The notes under the pieces: model-generated | Database searches by the model: none | Told to the model about the DNA's origin: nothing | What the model saw: the letters and a program-made list of their open reading frames with translations, nothing else | Assembly: GCA_000827205.1 (NCBI GenBank) | Contig: KN832567.1 | Location: 517,189-581,188 of the forward strand | DNA length: 64,000 nt | Direction of reading: 5' to 3' | Source of the DNA: Plicaturopsis crispa FD-325 SS-3 | Lineage: Eukaryota; Basidiomycota; Agaricomycetes; Amylocorticiales; Amylocorticiaceae | Position numbers and translations under genes: made by a program | Shown here: one piece after another, positions 24,550 to 37,125 of the stretch | Layout: each line of letters starts with the position of its first letter | Position numbering within the stretch: the stretch's first letter is position 1

Positions 24550-25928
24550 ATGTTTGGCGAATCCGAGTCAGAGAGCCCCCGAGTGCCTTCGCCATGGGAC
24601 TCTCTGGTGGACGCGGACACCCCGCCACCTAAACTTGCTCCCGAAGCAGAAGAGGTGAGTCTCCAGCTGAAAGAGACGCACTTGAGCATGCTGACCATGG
24701 GTCGCACAGGGAAATGTGGAATATAAATTACAGCTACTGTCCCCTACTCCCGATCGTTTCGCACGGCTGACGACGCAGCTGAAATGGCGTGTAGGTGCTC
24801 CATTATTTCCCAAATTCAGGTACTCACGTAGACACACAATAGCTCTTGGAAGGTGGTGGATACGCCCTCTACGAACTAGGCGTCGCCGATTCTGGTGATC
24901 TCGTTGGACTGACTCAAGATGACATGAGCCGCACACTAGACACCCTTGGGTGCATGGCACGCGAACTCGGCGCGCGAGTCGTCGTTGTTCGTGAATACGA
25001 CGTTGGAAGTGACGACCCGCTGTGCGACGACGGCTTCGTAGGCCGACGAAGTACTCGCAAACCGCGCAATGGTGCCCTCGATACATACGGAGAGCCTGAC
25101 TTTGTGACACCCTTCTCGTTTCCTGGCGCATCTCATTCCTCCGATACTTCACCGGCTGCAGTGCACCTGGACGCTGATGCGTCCCCTCCGTCCTCCGCCG
25201 ACGATTCTCTCCCGTCGTCCCTTGATATAGGCTCGTGGACTCTTCCAGTCTCATCCACGAAATCGCTCGCAACCTCTCCTGTCACAGAACTGGCACAAAT
25301 ACCTGTCACGACCACCAAATCTATGAAGAAGATTGGCTCCCGACTCGCCCACACCCACCCACATTATCACAACGGTCGCGTTCAGTCTGAGAAGCAGTCG
25401 CGTTCGCAGTACCGGCGGCTTGCGCGTGATCGACGGCGCGCAGAGAAGGAGAAAGCGGACGAGGACCAGCTGGTGCGTGACTTGGAGGGCCTCCGTGTTG
25501 GCGTGCCCATTCCTGTCCGTACTGTCGAAGATTCGCCTATCGATGAGATGGACGGGATGCACACCTCTTCCTCGTTCAGCGACGTTCCCTCTTCGCTCGG
25601 TGACGACTATTCTATCATCAGTACTCCTTCGTCAGCGTTTGATACCCCGGCTTCATCCGCTGGCAATTCGTCTGCGTCAGGCTCAAATTTTGTCGTCGAG
25701 GGCATGGCGCAGCTTCAGCGAAGTGTTGACTCTATCAGCACCATTGCCCCTTCCAGCCGTCATGACGCCACTGTGTTAGGCATAGTAGTCACGAAAACGA
25801 CCGACGCGACTAAACCCGTGCCAGCCACAGAATCCACCGAACCCCGCGTGGTTATCGAGGCCCTCGTTATACGCAAACTAGCACTTGGCGACGCATTTTT
25901 GGACTTCAGCGGTTTCATGCTGCTATGA
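24550..25928 (+). CDS. GTPBP1/GTPBP2-like N-terminal domain protein without GTPase domain
   Basis: Exons 24550-24654, 24710-24790 and 24843-25928 give 423 residues in phase. Residues about 37-115 match the region before the G domain of translational GTPases GTPBP1/2: LLSPTPDRFARLTTQLKWR, then GYALYELGVADSGDLVGL and LGARVVVVREYDV. A Ser/Thr/Pro-rich stretch with a basic patch (SRSQYRRLARDRRRAEKEK) follows. The end, EALVIRKLALGDAFLDF, resembles the segment just before the P-loop in GTPBP1, but the protein stops there: no GxxxxGKS/T, no DxxG and no NKxD follow here or downstream. It may be a free N-domain regulator or a truncated gene. GTP binding is not expected. Homology is clear by eye; function is open. 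Confidence 0.7.
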
Positions 25929-28494
25929 ACGTCGGTGCATTTGTTGATTGTGACCGTATCCGCTTCCACACCCCTCCGCCTTGCATACTGATCACTCTGG
26001 ACTCTGAAGGGATGATTTACGCCTAGGGCTACATGCTTTCTTATTTAGATTATCTTTCTTTGCTTACAGTACGTTACTCAAAATCTATTCTGTCTTGCAA
26101 TGTACATACCATGTACTTATCACCTCATGCACTACCCTCGGTTCGCAATTGGACGCTTGTTATGTGCATATCAGCAGGTCAATGACAGCCCTCTGACAGA
26201 TGTCTGACCTTAAGTCCGTTTCTCGGAGATGGTAAAGGCGGGCTCAACTGTCTGAGAAAGGAGAAGCGCCCATCGAAGGATCTCGTGCACGCGGAATCAG
26301 AGCGATAACAGTGCATGAGCTGTCATTGGCCAGACCCTTAAGCTATCGTGACCCAGGTATCACGACGGCGACCTTGAGAAATAGACACATAGCCTCATGT
26401 AGCGCGGAAGCTAGATGCGGGACCCACGAACAGGTTCGAAGAGTCTATCGTCCCTGATACGCTTTCCCATTTCGCGGAGGCCGTCACAGTTCACGTCCTC
26501 GACCGTGAGCGCCAGGAACGTCCTCGAAACGTGGTTGGTGGAACACCAGAAGTGCGATACCAGTTGGTCCTGGATTGTCGCGAAGACGCTGTGGCCGCGT
26601 TCACGATGCAAGCATGAGGGCTCTGCACCCAAAGTATGCCACAGGGTATCGTTGAAAATAGGCATGGGGACACGGGTGCTTTTCTGGGGCATACATAGCA
26701 CGGATAAACCTGTAGGACATAAGTAGAACAAGAGGGTTGTTCGTCATCGAGATAGAGGGAAAGATCAATTATGGAACCAGGTACTTACTTCAATGCGTGA
26801 GCATTGCTCTAAATCCTCACTAAGGGCGGAGCATGCTAGACCTACTTACTTGAGAGTACTGTAACAGAATTAGAGGATATTTATATAAGAGATAATAGAC
26901 GTGGCACTTGCCTTGCTGGATTTGAGCGGCATAGAACAGGCGCTCTCAGGTTGCGCGGAGCATCGATCCACCAGTAGGAATCGTGAGGAGTCGTGAGGGG
27001 TGAGCGATGGAACGATATTGATAGGTGCGAATATGCCGTCGGTGACGCCGGGGCGGGAGTCACTGCCGGTCACGTCTTGTAACCGCCTTATCGCGGGCCA
27101 AGTGTCATACGCTAAAGAGTAGCAAGGGTGCGCTCGATGATGGCTCTGTGGAATGAGCTGACGGCATCGCGATGTGCACTAGTAACGTACACGCATACCA
27201 GGCGACGACGGCAATGGCATCGGAGGTACAAGGAGAAAGACCAGTTCGTGGAAAGACGGTGCCGGCAGAATGATGCATGAAGCTCCGAGTTCTTCGAGAT
27301 GCTGCCATCCTCGGAAAACGGTCACGCAGATGCGGACTATATTTCGCACACGAGCTGCAGTTCGCATGGGCTAGCTAGGCACCACCATGGGTGATACCGG
27401 TAGGAGCTCAATATCTCTAGGTACCGAAGGGCGCTGAACGGCAGATGTTTCTGGAAAAGGAATGCACGCAATGATTTGCGGGCATGGTCGGCTGCAGCTA
27501 CTTACCTGCGGGAATCAGGCGGGTATGGCGACATAGATGCCCAGCTACCGGAAACTTTTGCTGACACTCTGAGGTAGGGTTAGCCGATTTCTGTCATGGG
27601 CTTATATGTTGTATATGTGGCCCTTATACTGGAGTTGTAGGCGACGAATGCGTCCACCAATTGGAGAAATGGTGACAACCTGTCGGCAAAAATCAGCAGG
27701 TCAGTCTTGGCACCCAAATTGTTGCTTGCACCAGCGGGGAGCACCTACAACTCCGATATCTGCTGCTTGAAAATACTGCATATCCATTCGGTATAGCAAG
27801 ACGCCTTGCTGAAGACGTGAGCTTGCGATTGAAAAATGTCGACAAAAGGCAAGAAAAGGACGCGGAAATCGAAATGTGAGCGGAGGCAACGTTAACGGAG
27901 ATATCCGGCATTTTGAAACTCCGCGAAAGGCACAGTTCACACCGAGGCCATGGCGTAACGCGTTAACGTTTCTCTACTTTTAACTTGGGCAGTCATCTGT
28001 CTTCCGCTCTCTGCAATACCTGTGTTCGGTTTCTCTTCCTACGTGCTCGACATTTTTTACGACCTAATAAAGTCCTCCACTGACTAAAGTACTACGGAAC
28101 CCTGGCCTTCTGGAGACGACGAGGACGCGATCTACAAGGCCTGGTCTGATTCGGGTGTCTTATCTTCGGCATTTTTGGGTACACCTTGGGGAGCTTTGGT
28201 ACGTGAGAGCGCGTTTTTTCGTCTCCAACGTCTCATCGAGCGACTCTGAACTCGCAGCTCTCGTGTCTCTCTACAAACCTTCGCTGTCCCATTGCTACTG
28301 CTACTCCTCCGACTACACAATCGGACCGACGAGCATTTCCGTTGTGGGCAGAAGGAATGCAATGCCTCCATCCGTTGACTTGGACCGCAGAAGTTCTCGC
28401 TCGGAGTATAACTTGGATGACACTGGGAAATCTATCGGTGACGACCACGAATTTGCGGGCATGATACACATCCTTACCGGTCAATTTCGACTCC
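25929..28494. other. Intergenic region with unassigned coding-like pieces
   Basis: 2.6 kb. Apart from the minus-strand segment at 26411-26731 I see no recognisable gene. Frames upstream of 28495 could hold 5' exons or UTR of the transporter. Confidence 0.4.
26411..26731 (-). other. Unrecognised coding-like segment
   Basis: An open frame ending in VRGSRI at a TAG, with protein-like composition (LWHTLGAEPSCLHRERGHS, VSRTFLALTVEDV). It looks like the last exon of a conserved protein, and further protein-like frames lie upstream to about 27370, but I could not join them convincingly and do not recognise the family. It may be a real unknown gene on the minus strand or a decayed one. Confidence 0.3.
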
Positions 28495-31400
28495 ATGGAT
28501 TTAGATAGTCATGCAATTTCGACCGTGGGCAGGTCCATCGTGGAGGAAGAGCGTATGCATGGCGTTCCGGGGCTCGAATCCGACCGCTCAGCCTACGGTT
28601 CAGATTTTTTCGACCCCAATATCGACAGTGACGCCGACGTTGACGGTACAAGACAAATCTATAGCTTAACATGCAGAACCTCACATCTTCACATAGGCGA
28701 GGATTCTCCGTATCCAGAGGTAAGGTCCGCCGTTGCGAATGTCGATGACGATACCATCCCGGTGTCGACTATCCGCTCGTGGTCCATTGGAATTGGTGAG
28801 TGCGGCCCTTCGTGATATTCTCCACCATAGTACGAACAAACTACTGATGCTGTGTCATTGCTGTTTTATACTTCTAGTGACTTCTATAATAATACCCGGC
28901 CTCAACCAATTCTTTCACTTTCGATATCCATCCGTCATGATTGCTGGAGTGAGCATTTATTCAAGATTGTTTCGGGATATGCAGGACGCTGACTTAACGG
29001 GTGGTTATCTCTCGCAGCTCGTAGCAATGCTAGTCGTCTTTCCCTTAGGTCGTGCGTGGGCGCGGGTTGTTCCCCAAGTCACCATACTTGGCGTACCTTT
29101 GAACCCGGGACCGTTCTCGATAAAGGAGCATGTACGCATGTTCCCTTTCTTGAAGCGATATTTCACTAGTAAGATCTCTGATATGCCTGGACGACAGGTG
29201 CTTATAACCATCATGGCTAGTGTCGGCGCACAGGTAAGTACTGTCTCATTCATTTCGAGCCGCAAAACTGTCTCCGTTAACGTTCCTTACCCTTTTGCGT
29301 CAAGTCCGCCTATGCAGTGAGCCATCCGACCTGAAATATAGTATAGTGCCTACAGCTGACTGTAATCCCGTCACGAGGCTGATATCGTTGCCGTCCAACG
29401 CGTGTACTATAACCAGAACTTCAGTTTTGCTTGTCAGTATATCTGCTCCTTCCCGATTTCACTCTCGCCATACCCGATACTGACCGCTCGGCATTCGCTT
29501 CCAGATCAATGGATGCTGGTCATGTCAACACAAATGATCGGTTTCTCCATCGGAGGTTTCACTCGCCGATTTTTAGTCACCCCGCCCGCAATGAGTAAGC
29601 ATTCCGTATCCTGCATACTGCCGGGTTGATTTGACGAGTCTACAGTCTGGCCAAATACTTTAGTGACATGTGCTGTGTTCAACACGCTGCATTCGCAAAG
29701 TCTTAGATACGACGGGCGCTCGAGCTTGAGCAGAGAGCGCTTCTTTGTATATGTGTTTAGTGGAGCGTGTCTATGGTGTAAGCAATTCTTCTCAAACCCT
29801 TGGAGATACCTCACTTGATTGACACCACGCTTCGCAGACTTTTTTCCAGGCTATATTTTCACGGGACTCGGGTACGTGTGTTCTATGACCAGGTGCCGAA
29901 AGGCTTGCTGATAAACCTTCATGCAGATTCTTCGATTGGGTTAGCCTTCCCTCTACACCCGTGGAGCTGTGGGTGACAATAGTCGTGACATTTAGGTATG
30001 CTGGATCGCCCCGAAAAATGTGGTCAGTGTTTCTGTGCATTCTTCCCTACGCACGCATATTGACCCGGCGGTGTCCTACATAGAACATTGGCCAGTTTTT
30101 CGGGTACGTCAAACGCTTCCATATCTGTCGAGAGTCGCATCCCCTTTTGTGCTCGACTATGCGTCATATGTGTTTGCTCATATTACTTCACATGGGTAGG
30201 TACCGATACGGGCTGGGATTCTCCGTTCTCACCTTCGATTGGAACCAAATCGCGTTTATCGGTAGCCCGTACGTTTGCTGCCTCCAACGCTATGACTTTC
30301 CCGCTGATCGAACGGAGAACAGACTCGCGACACCGTGGTGGGCAGAGGCCAATGTTGCCGTCGGCTTCGTCGTATTCTACTGTAAGCCCACCTTTCAAAT
30401 CCTCGTCTTCTCGACGTTCCACGTTTAATTAGCTCCTGCGATCTCTAGGGACTGTGACGCCGATACTCTATGTAAATCTGAATGGGTCTTGTTCTCGCGT
30501 GTTTGCTAAAATTGCACCTCTTACCACAGTACACGAATGTGTGGTATAGCCAGTATATGCCGTGAGTTAGCTCACTACTTGTCTGCGTAGGCTGACCTCA
30601 TATGCTATCGCACAGGATATCATCCCGCGCGTCATATGACAATACTGGGGCGCCGTACAACATATCACGTATTCTCAATCCAGATACCACCCTCAATGTG
30701 GAAGCATACAAGGCGTACAGTCCTCTGTTCCTATCGTGAGTGTGCGGTGATATGAACACGGGGACGATAGCTGAATGAATCTCTGCAGAACACTCTTCGC
30801 GATGTCGTACGGGTTGTCGTTCATGGCTATTGCTGCCACAATTACCCACGCCGCAATCCACTTCTGGCGACCTATCAAAGTGCATCTGTGGCGGTCGCTG
30901 CAGGAGGAACCCGATATACACTCAAGACTTATGAGCAAATACCTACAAGGTATGACCCGCATTCCCCGGTCTCTAGTCAATTGAATTGGTTTGATGTGCA
31001 AGTCTCCTCACAGTCCCTGATTGGTGGTAAGTCCATATTTGCTGCCTTGCTGGACCTACCTCCTTTGACGCTGTATGATTCGCTAGGTACGCGGCCATAT
31101 TTGGTGCGCATTGCATGACATTGTACTGTCGATGACGTCTGACAACGACTATGGACGTGAAGTGGTCACATTTGCCTTTGCCTGCGTGTCCATCAAGGTG
31201 TGGCCGACCGAGATGACTATATGGGCACTGATCGTAGCCCTACTTCTCGGTATGTCTCCGTCCCTGTTCACTTGAATCATTCTCATGCTTCCATCCAGCC
31301 CTGGTGTATATCGTACCCATCGGTTCGTTGTCGAGTGGATCTTTCGATCAGTTTCACTTCGTTGACAGCGATGTATTGTAGGCATGATCCAGGCCATAAC

Positions 31401-33099
31401 AAATCGACAAATTGGTCTCAAGTGCGCTTTCAAAATCCTTGACTGAGAAAAGTACTCGCTATTAACAGCATTCTCACAACCTGCAGCGTGATATCGGAGC
31501 TGGTGGTCGGGTTCATGCTTCCTGGCCGACCAGTGGCGTTAATGATGTGCGTTCGTTGGCATTTTAGTCCGTGTTCCGCTGCTCATCCAGTGCATCGTAG
31601 GTTCAAGACCTGGGGCTACATCAGCGTTTCACAAGGTACTCATTGTGTCACTTCTCCGAGGAGCGATGCTCATGCGGAACCCTTTGTAGCCATGCAATTT
31701 ACTGGGGACCTGAAACTCGGCCATTACATGAAGATTCCCCCTCGACATGTATTCCTCTGCCAGGTGCGCTTCTCTTTCGCCCCTCTACATTTGCATTGCC
31801 CATATATTCGTTTTGGGAAGGTCGTCGCGACAGCAATTGCAGGGACTGTTCAACTTTTGGTACAATCCTGGTATGTTGCCCTCGCTCATCCTCAAGGCAG
31901 GAATGCTCACCCTTAGTCAGGATGTTCACAAATATACCGTCAGTCAGCCCGAACATCGCATGTCCGATCTTATTCATGCTTTATCTTCTGCAGAGATTTG
32001 TGCAGTCCCGGGCAAAAGGATGGGTAAGATGCTGAGCATCATTTCGATAAGGACGTTTTGCTGAGCGTTTCCGTATAGCTTCATATGCGCTGGCACTGAA
32101 GTCTTTGCTACTGCGTCTGTCTTGGTTGGTTGCTCGTTCTGCCTGATTCACTCCCGCGTCCTGACGATGTCTGCTCCAGTGGGGTGTCATTGGACCCGCG
32201 GCCTTATTTGCCAAAGGACAGGTCTATTAGTATGTATCTCCATCCCAACTGAATTTTACTCAGTGCGCGTCACTGACGCACGGAAACTTCTGTAGCAGTA
32301 CGTGGTTCATCGTAGCACGATAGCAATCGGCTGATGTTATGGTGTGGCCTAGTCCTATCCTTTTTCTTCCTTATTGGAGCAGCATGTCCGGTTCTGATGT
32401 GGCTCGTAACTCGCCGATATCCTTCCACCTTCTTGAACTACCTCAAGTAAGCCTTCGTTGCTCGCTATCCGCTGTATTCTGACTGACGCTTTATCTCATC
32501 GTAGCTTTCCGTAAGCAATACCATACCACACAGGCTTATATAACCTCTCAAGCTAAATATCGCGTTCCAGACTCATATTTGCGGGCACGGGCTTGCTCCC
32601 AGAGTCATCTCCAATCAACTACGTTTCCTGGGTCCTCGTTGGTTTTGTCTTCCAATACCTTATCCGCAGGCGACATTTCTCGTTTTGGGCTAAATATAAC
32701 TGTGAGTGCCCATCGACCTTCCATATGGTTGAGTGCTAATGTTGTTCCCTGTAGATGTGCTATCTGCTGCTTTGGACGCCGGCACAGCCGTCGGCGTGAT
32801 TCTTGTTTATTTCTGGTGCGTGCTCTTCTCGCGTCCATCCTTCGAGCTCCTCTAACTTGCGAGGTCCGCGTGTACTCGATATACTTAGTTTGCAGTACCC
32901 CGTCCATGGGACGATCGGCGAGAAGAATATCGGCACATGGTGGGGCAACACCGTGTACCAGAAAACTGCGGCTTGGGAGGGCACGCCGGTGAAGACAGTG
33001 GCAAAGGGCGATACATTTGGGTGAGTATTCTTGGTCTTGTCTAATCTGCTCCGGATTAAGAATGCTAACACTCGGCTCTGTAGGCCGCGCACTTGGTAG
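28495..33099 (+). CDS. Oligopeptide transporter, OPT family, 38 exons
   Basis: Proton-coupled uptake of small peptides or related compounds across the plasma membrane is expected. By hand the gene resolves into 38 exons (mean 61 nt) giving 776 residues, every phase consistent to the stop. Signature parts in order: EDSPYPEVRSAV, GLNQFFHFRYPSVMI, LNPGPFSIKEH, ADIVAVQRVYYNQ, STQMIGFSIGGFTRR, WPNTLV, VCWIAPKNV, TFDWNQIAFIGSP, TPWWAEANVAVGF, GMIQAITN, ELVVGFMLPGRPVA, FTGDLKLGHYMKIPPR, WGVIGPAALFAKGQVYY, NFPLIFAGTGLLPESSP, FSFWAKYNYVLSAALDAGTA, GTWWGNTVY. About a dozen hydrophobic segments fit the family. Tiny exons: 29305-29316 (12), 29927-29939 (13), 30084-30103 (20), 31014-31026 (13), 31087-31103 (17), 31921-31938 (18), 32505-32510 (6). 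The start ATG is inferred. Confidence 0.9.
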
Positions 33100-33627
33100 A
33101 CTGGGACTAGTATGCTATGAGACTGTTGTACGAATATTGATCTAGGTCTAAATTACTGGTATTTCTACAGGATATTGTACTTATATATGATTTCACGAAG
33201 AAGTGCTCGCTTTCTCTGCACCGCAACGCTTGCACACAATGCTGCATGCTGCTTTGAAACATCAAGATGGCATGCTTTGGAAGCTGTTGTAAGTACTGTA
33301 ACGCAAGAGTGAGTAGGGTGTATGATGATTCTGAACTCCGCGAATACTGAAGTTATCTTTCTGAGGTCGCGCCCAGGTCGCGCCACTCTACCCTCTACGT
33401 GCTTGAGTACAAGTACTGTAAACTAGAACAATTACCCTTCGACTCGGACAACTGTCAAGGCGAGACTGTCCACAATACGAATCCAACAGCAACTCGATAA
33501 AGAAATCCGTGAACAGCCCGTGTAACTCAATCGGTGTTAAGCACTGTAAACCATTTGTAAGGAAACGTCGATGAGCATAGTATACGGTAAAGGCACGACT
33601 GACAGCGTCTGTCTAGAAGTGACTCCG
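33100..33627. other. Intergenic region
   Basis: 0.5 kb between the transporter and Ula1; no feature seen. An in-frame ATG at 33571 could add 19 residues to Ula1. Confidence 0.5.
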
Positions 33628-35462
33628 ATGAGCACTACAGCAACGAACGAGCAGTTGGATATCGAGACCGCGACAACGGCGGCCGCCCCGGATGCTAAAA
33701 CGCGGCGCTATGACCGCCAGCTTCGTCTGTGGGCAGCGACAGGCCAATCCCGCCTCGAATCCGCCCGGATCCTGCTTGTCTCGGCTTCCGCGACATCCAC
33801 GCAGGTCTTGAAAAATCTCGTCTTACCCGGTATCGGGCACTTCACGATCCTCGACGACGCGCGCGTTGTCGATCCTGCCGATGCGGGGAACAATTTCTTT
33901 CTCGACGGCCCGAATAGTTTGGGAAAGAGCAGGGCGGCAGAGGCAGTGCGGTTACTGGGCGAGCTAAACGATGGTGTGGAGGGTGTGGCCGATGAGGGTA
34001 CCTTGGAGGAGGCGCTACGCAGCAGGACAGACTGGCTGAAGAGCTTCACGCTCGTGATCGCCCACAATTTGCAACCACGCGTACTGGATGATCTCGCAGG
34101 CTTACTATGGAAGGAGGAGCATGGGCCATCCCTCATTGCTGTCCGCTCAGCAGGGTTTCTTGCAGAATTCTTTCTCCAATTCCACGAACACACAAGTGAG
34201 TAGTCATCTCTCGCTCCATCTCGTTTGCTCATCATACGTCCAGTCATCGAATCACACTCAGAGACGGTACCGTCTCTACGGATAGACAAACCGTTGCCGG
34301 CGCTCCTGGAACACGCGCGATCACTCGATCTGGCAAACATGGATATTACCGAGCACGGACACATCCCTTATGTCGTCATCCTAGTCCGTGCACTCGATGA
34401 CTGGAAAAAGACGGTATGTCCTGCGTATGCATGAGCACAATACTTGCTCACAATGTTCGTGCAGCACGACAACCACCCGCCCAAGACCTACCCCGAGAAA
34501 CAGGAATTCAAGCGCGGCCTTGCCGCATTGAAGCGCAAACCAGACGAGGAAAACATCGAAGAGGCAGAGGCACAAGCGTACAGATGCTGGACCGAAACCA
34601 ACGTATGCTATCTCACTCTCCACCTTTTCTCTATCTAATATATCTGTGCTAGGTGCCATCTGAGATCTCCGACCTCTATAATCTCCTTCCACAAACCACC
34701 GACGCGCCATTCTACGTGCTCCTCCGCGCGCTGAAGGCGTTCACAGACAAGACTGGCCTCCTTCCCCTCAGCGCCTCGCTCCCAGACATGAAGGCGAGCA
34801 CGGAGCAGTATGTGCACCTCCAGGGGCTGTACAAGCAGCAGGCGGAGGCGGATAAGACGTTGTTTGCACAAGGGCTGCAGTCGGACGTGCCTAAGGACGT
34901 TGTTGATACGTTCGTGAAGAACGCGCACGGACTGAAGATCCTGCGCGGAAAGCCCTGGGGCGCGTTCAACTCGAACACTGAGGGACTTGGTGTGTAATGT
35001 TGGTGTTCGAAAATGCTGCAGTTCATACTGATACGCTTACAGCCAACGCGCTCCAATCGTATCCCCGAGAAACGGCCACGCATCTCGCACTGTCTGCGCT
35101 GTCGTCCCTGCTCCCCCCTGGCTCATCCGACGTTTCAGCGCAAGCGCGAGCAACGATCACGGCGGACGCCCTGAAAGCCGAGGTGCAAAAGCTCGTGGGC
35201 CAGGGTGTCGAGCTACCCGACGCGGTGGACGATGCTGTCGGCGAAATGTACGTCTCTCCGCTTTTTTGTGTGTACTGCGCGCTGACGGCCCTGGCTGCAC
35301 AGCGCGCGCGCGCCAACTGCAGATGTGCCAAACACGGCGGCGTTCCTTGGTGGGCTCGTAGCGCAGGAGTCAATCAAGCTCATCACGCAGCAGTACGTCC
35401 CAGTAAACGGGTATTGCGTCGTCGACCTCGTGGAGACGTGGACTGGCGTCATTGGTGGTTGA
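33628..35462 (+). CDS. ULA1: NEDD8-activating enzyme E1 regulatory subunit (Ula1/APP-BP1)
   Basis: Partner of Uba3 in the heterodimeric E1 that activates NEDD8/Rub1, which in turn modifies cullins. Exons: 33628-34195, 34244-34413, 34465-34602, 34653-34989, 35043-35247, 35303-35462; 525 residues in phase. N terminus has the ThiF/E1 pattern RRYDRQLRLWAATGQ, then ARILLVSASATS and GIGHFTILDDARV, NNFF. The middle is the family-specific helical insert. The C terminus returns to the E1 fold: ADVPNTAAFLGGLVAQESIK and QYVPVNGYCVVDLVETW. As expected for this subunit there is no catalytic cysteine motif. Length matches the family (about 520-540). Confidence 0.92.
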
Positions 35463-35696
35463 GACGCGCGACCCGCGGTCGAGACTCGAGAGTACTCAAT
35501 ACTCAGTACTAATAGAATTGAAACGCATCTGTAAAATCATTCTCTCCACAAGAGCTGTGTGTAGTTACCTCAATGTTCGATGTCCGAGGCTGTTGGAAGA
35601 AAGTGCAGCCACCATGCAACCACCTTGAGCTCAATTTGTCGCGCGAATGGATCGATGAGAGTTGCGCTTAGCAGACGCCCTAGTTGGCATTCTCCT

Positions 35697-37125
35697 TCAT
35701 CCGCATAGATTTTTGTACACCGCATCCCCCACTCTCGCAAACTCGTCCCTCCACCCCTGCTCTGCTCCCTTCTCCGACTCACTCATCTCCTCTCCCGCTT
35801 CTCCTCCCCAACCCTTCCCTCCACCAATCACGAACGGCCACCCCGCGTCCCCGCTCGCCCCCACGCCCTTCACAATACCCAGCTCGCCGAGGACGGGGAC
35901 GCCCATCTCCTGCGCCGCCGCGCGGAACCGCGTCGGCGAGCCGAAAATGTGGTGCGGCGCGGCGCACGAGGGGCATGTGTAGAAAGCCTCGTTGAGGACG
36001 ATGCCCGTTATCTGCGAGTAGCGTCAGACGGTATAGAGATAGATGGAAAGAGAGACGGATAGACGCACGGGGACCGAGACTTTGCGGAACATGGATATGC
36101 CCTTGCGCACGTCGGATAACGCGACGTCCTGCGGTGTGGACACGATCACCGCACCTGTATCATACCACGCGGGTTAGTTCAGTAGGTCGCGAAACGGAGC
36201 GGCCTGTGTATAGTTATGATGGCTGCAGGAGTGGGTGCTTCCAGGGTAGCACAGTGCACGAAAGACAATACTCACCGTGCACGTTCACAAGCTGTGCGAG
36301 GGTAAGAGGCACGTCGCCAGTCCCTGGCGGCATGTCACAAACTAGCACATCCAGCGGTGGTTCTCGTCTGTCTGGAGCGGCGGAAGCTGTCCAGTCAACG
36401 TCGAACAAGAGCTGCTGCACGGACTTTTGGACCATGAGGCCTCGCCACACTACCGCAGGCGAGTCCGAGGAGCCAGGGGCTGGTCTCGGTAGGAGGAAGC
36501 CCATAGACATGCAAGACAGCCCGTGATTCGTCAACGGAAGGAGGGCACCCGCTGTATGCAAAGGTGTTAGCAGCACGTCTTGGAAACTGACAGCGCGGCA
36601 GAAGAGACGCAGATGGTATGGGAAGGAGGGGAGTCACCGTCAGTAAGTTGTGGTTCGTCGATATCGCTCCCAGCAAGGCCCATAAGTGTGGGCACGGAAG
36701 GCCCAAAGATGTCAAGGTCCAAAATCCCAACACGGAGACCGCGTTGCGCGAGTGAAAATGCGAGGTTCACTGCATGGTTCAGCGTTAGCTATGCCCTCAG
36801 CCATACGGTCTAAGCCGTAGCCGTACCTGCAATTGTACTCTTCCCGACGCCGCCTTTACCGCTCGCCACGGCCAGCACCTTCTTGACACCTGGTATGTCG
36901 CGCTTCTCCACTTTTCTGCGCGGCATTTGCGGTGGAGCCCCGCGGCGGGGGAGGCCCTGATGTCTGATTCAGCAAAGCGCTGAGTGTATATGCCAGTGAG
37001 CGACAGGAAGAAGCCTTGCGCACAAGGGGGTTTTCGTGCGGCCGTCGCGCCGACATGGTAAATGTGCGCGTGGATGCGGATGTGCACAAGCATGGGCGAC
37101 ATCGCGAAGATACAAGCGCAGCCAT
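35697..37125 (-). CDS. IND1: Ind1/NUBPL mitochondrial Fe-S P-loop ATPase
   Basis: Mrp/Nbp35-type protein that delivers Fe-S clusters for complex I assembly in mitochondria. Exons: 37125-37024, 36956-36827, 36769-36638, 36551-36276, 36154-36069, 36011-35697; 346 residues in phase. The first 30 residues are rich in Arg, Ser, Ala and Cys with no acidic residue, fitting a mitochondrial presequence. Then [14 protein letters not shown], typical of Ind1, the P-loop [10 protein letters not shown] (about 66-75), [27 protein letters not shown], and the Fe-S CPSC motif (Cys255, Cys258). The CxxC and presequence favour Ind1 over cytosolic Nbp35/Cfd1. Presence of Ind1 suggests the fungus has respiratory complex I. 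Confidence 0.93.

Noticed and set aside
35248-35302. Suspected frameshift at the CG-repeat of the last Ula1 exon
   Set aside because: On recounting the CG run against the neighbouring codons, the normal GT-AG intron 35248-35302 gives an in-frame join (GEIARAPTADV). The gene is intact.
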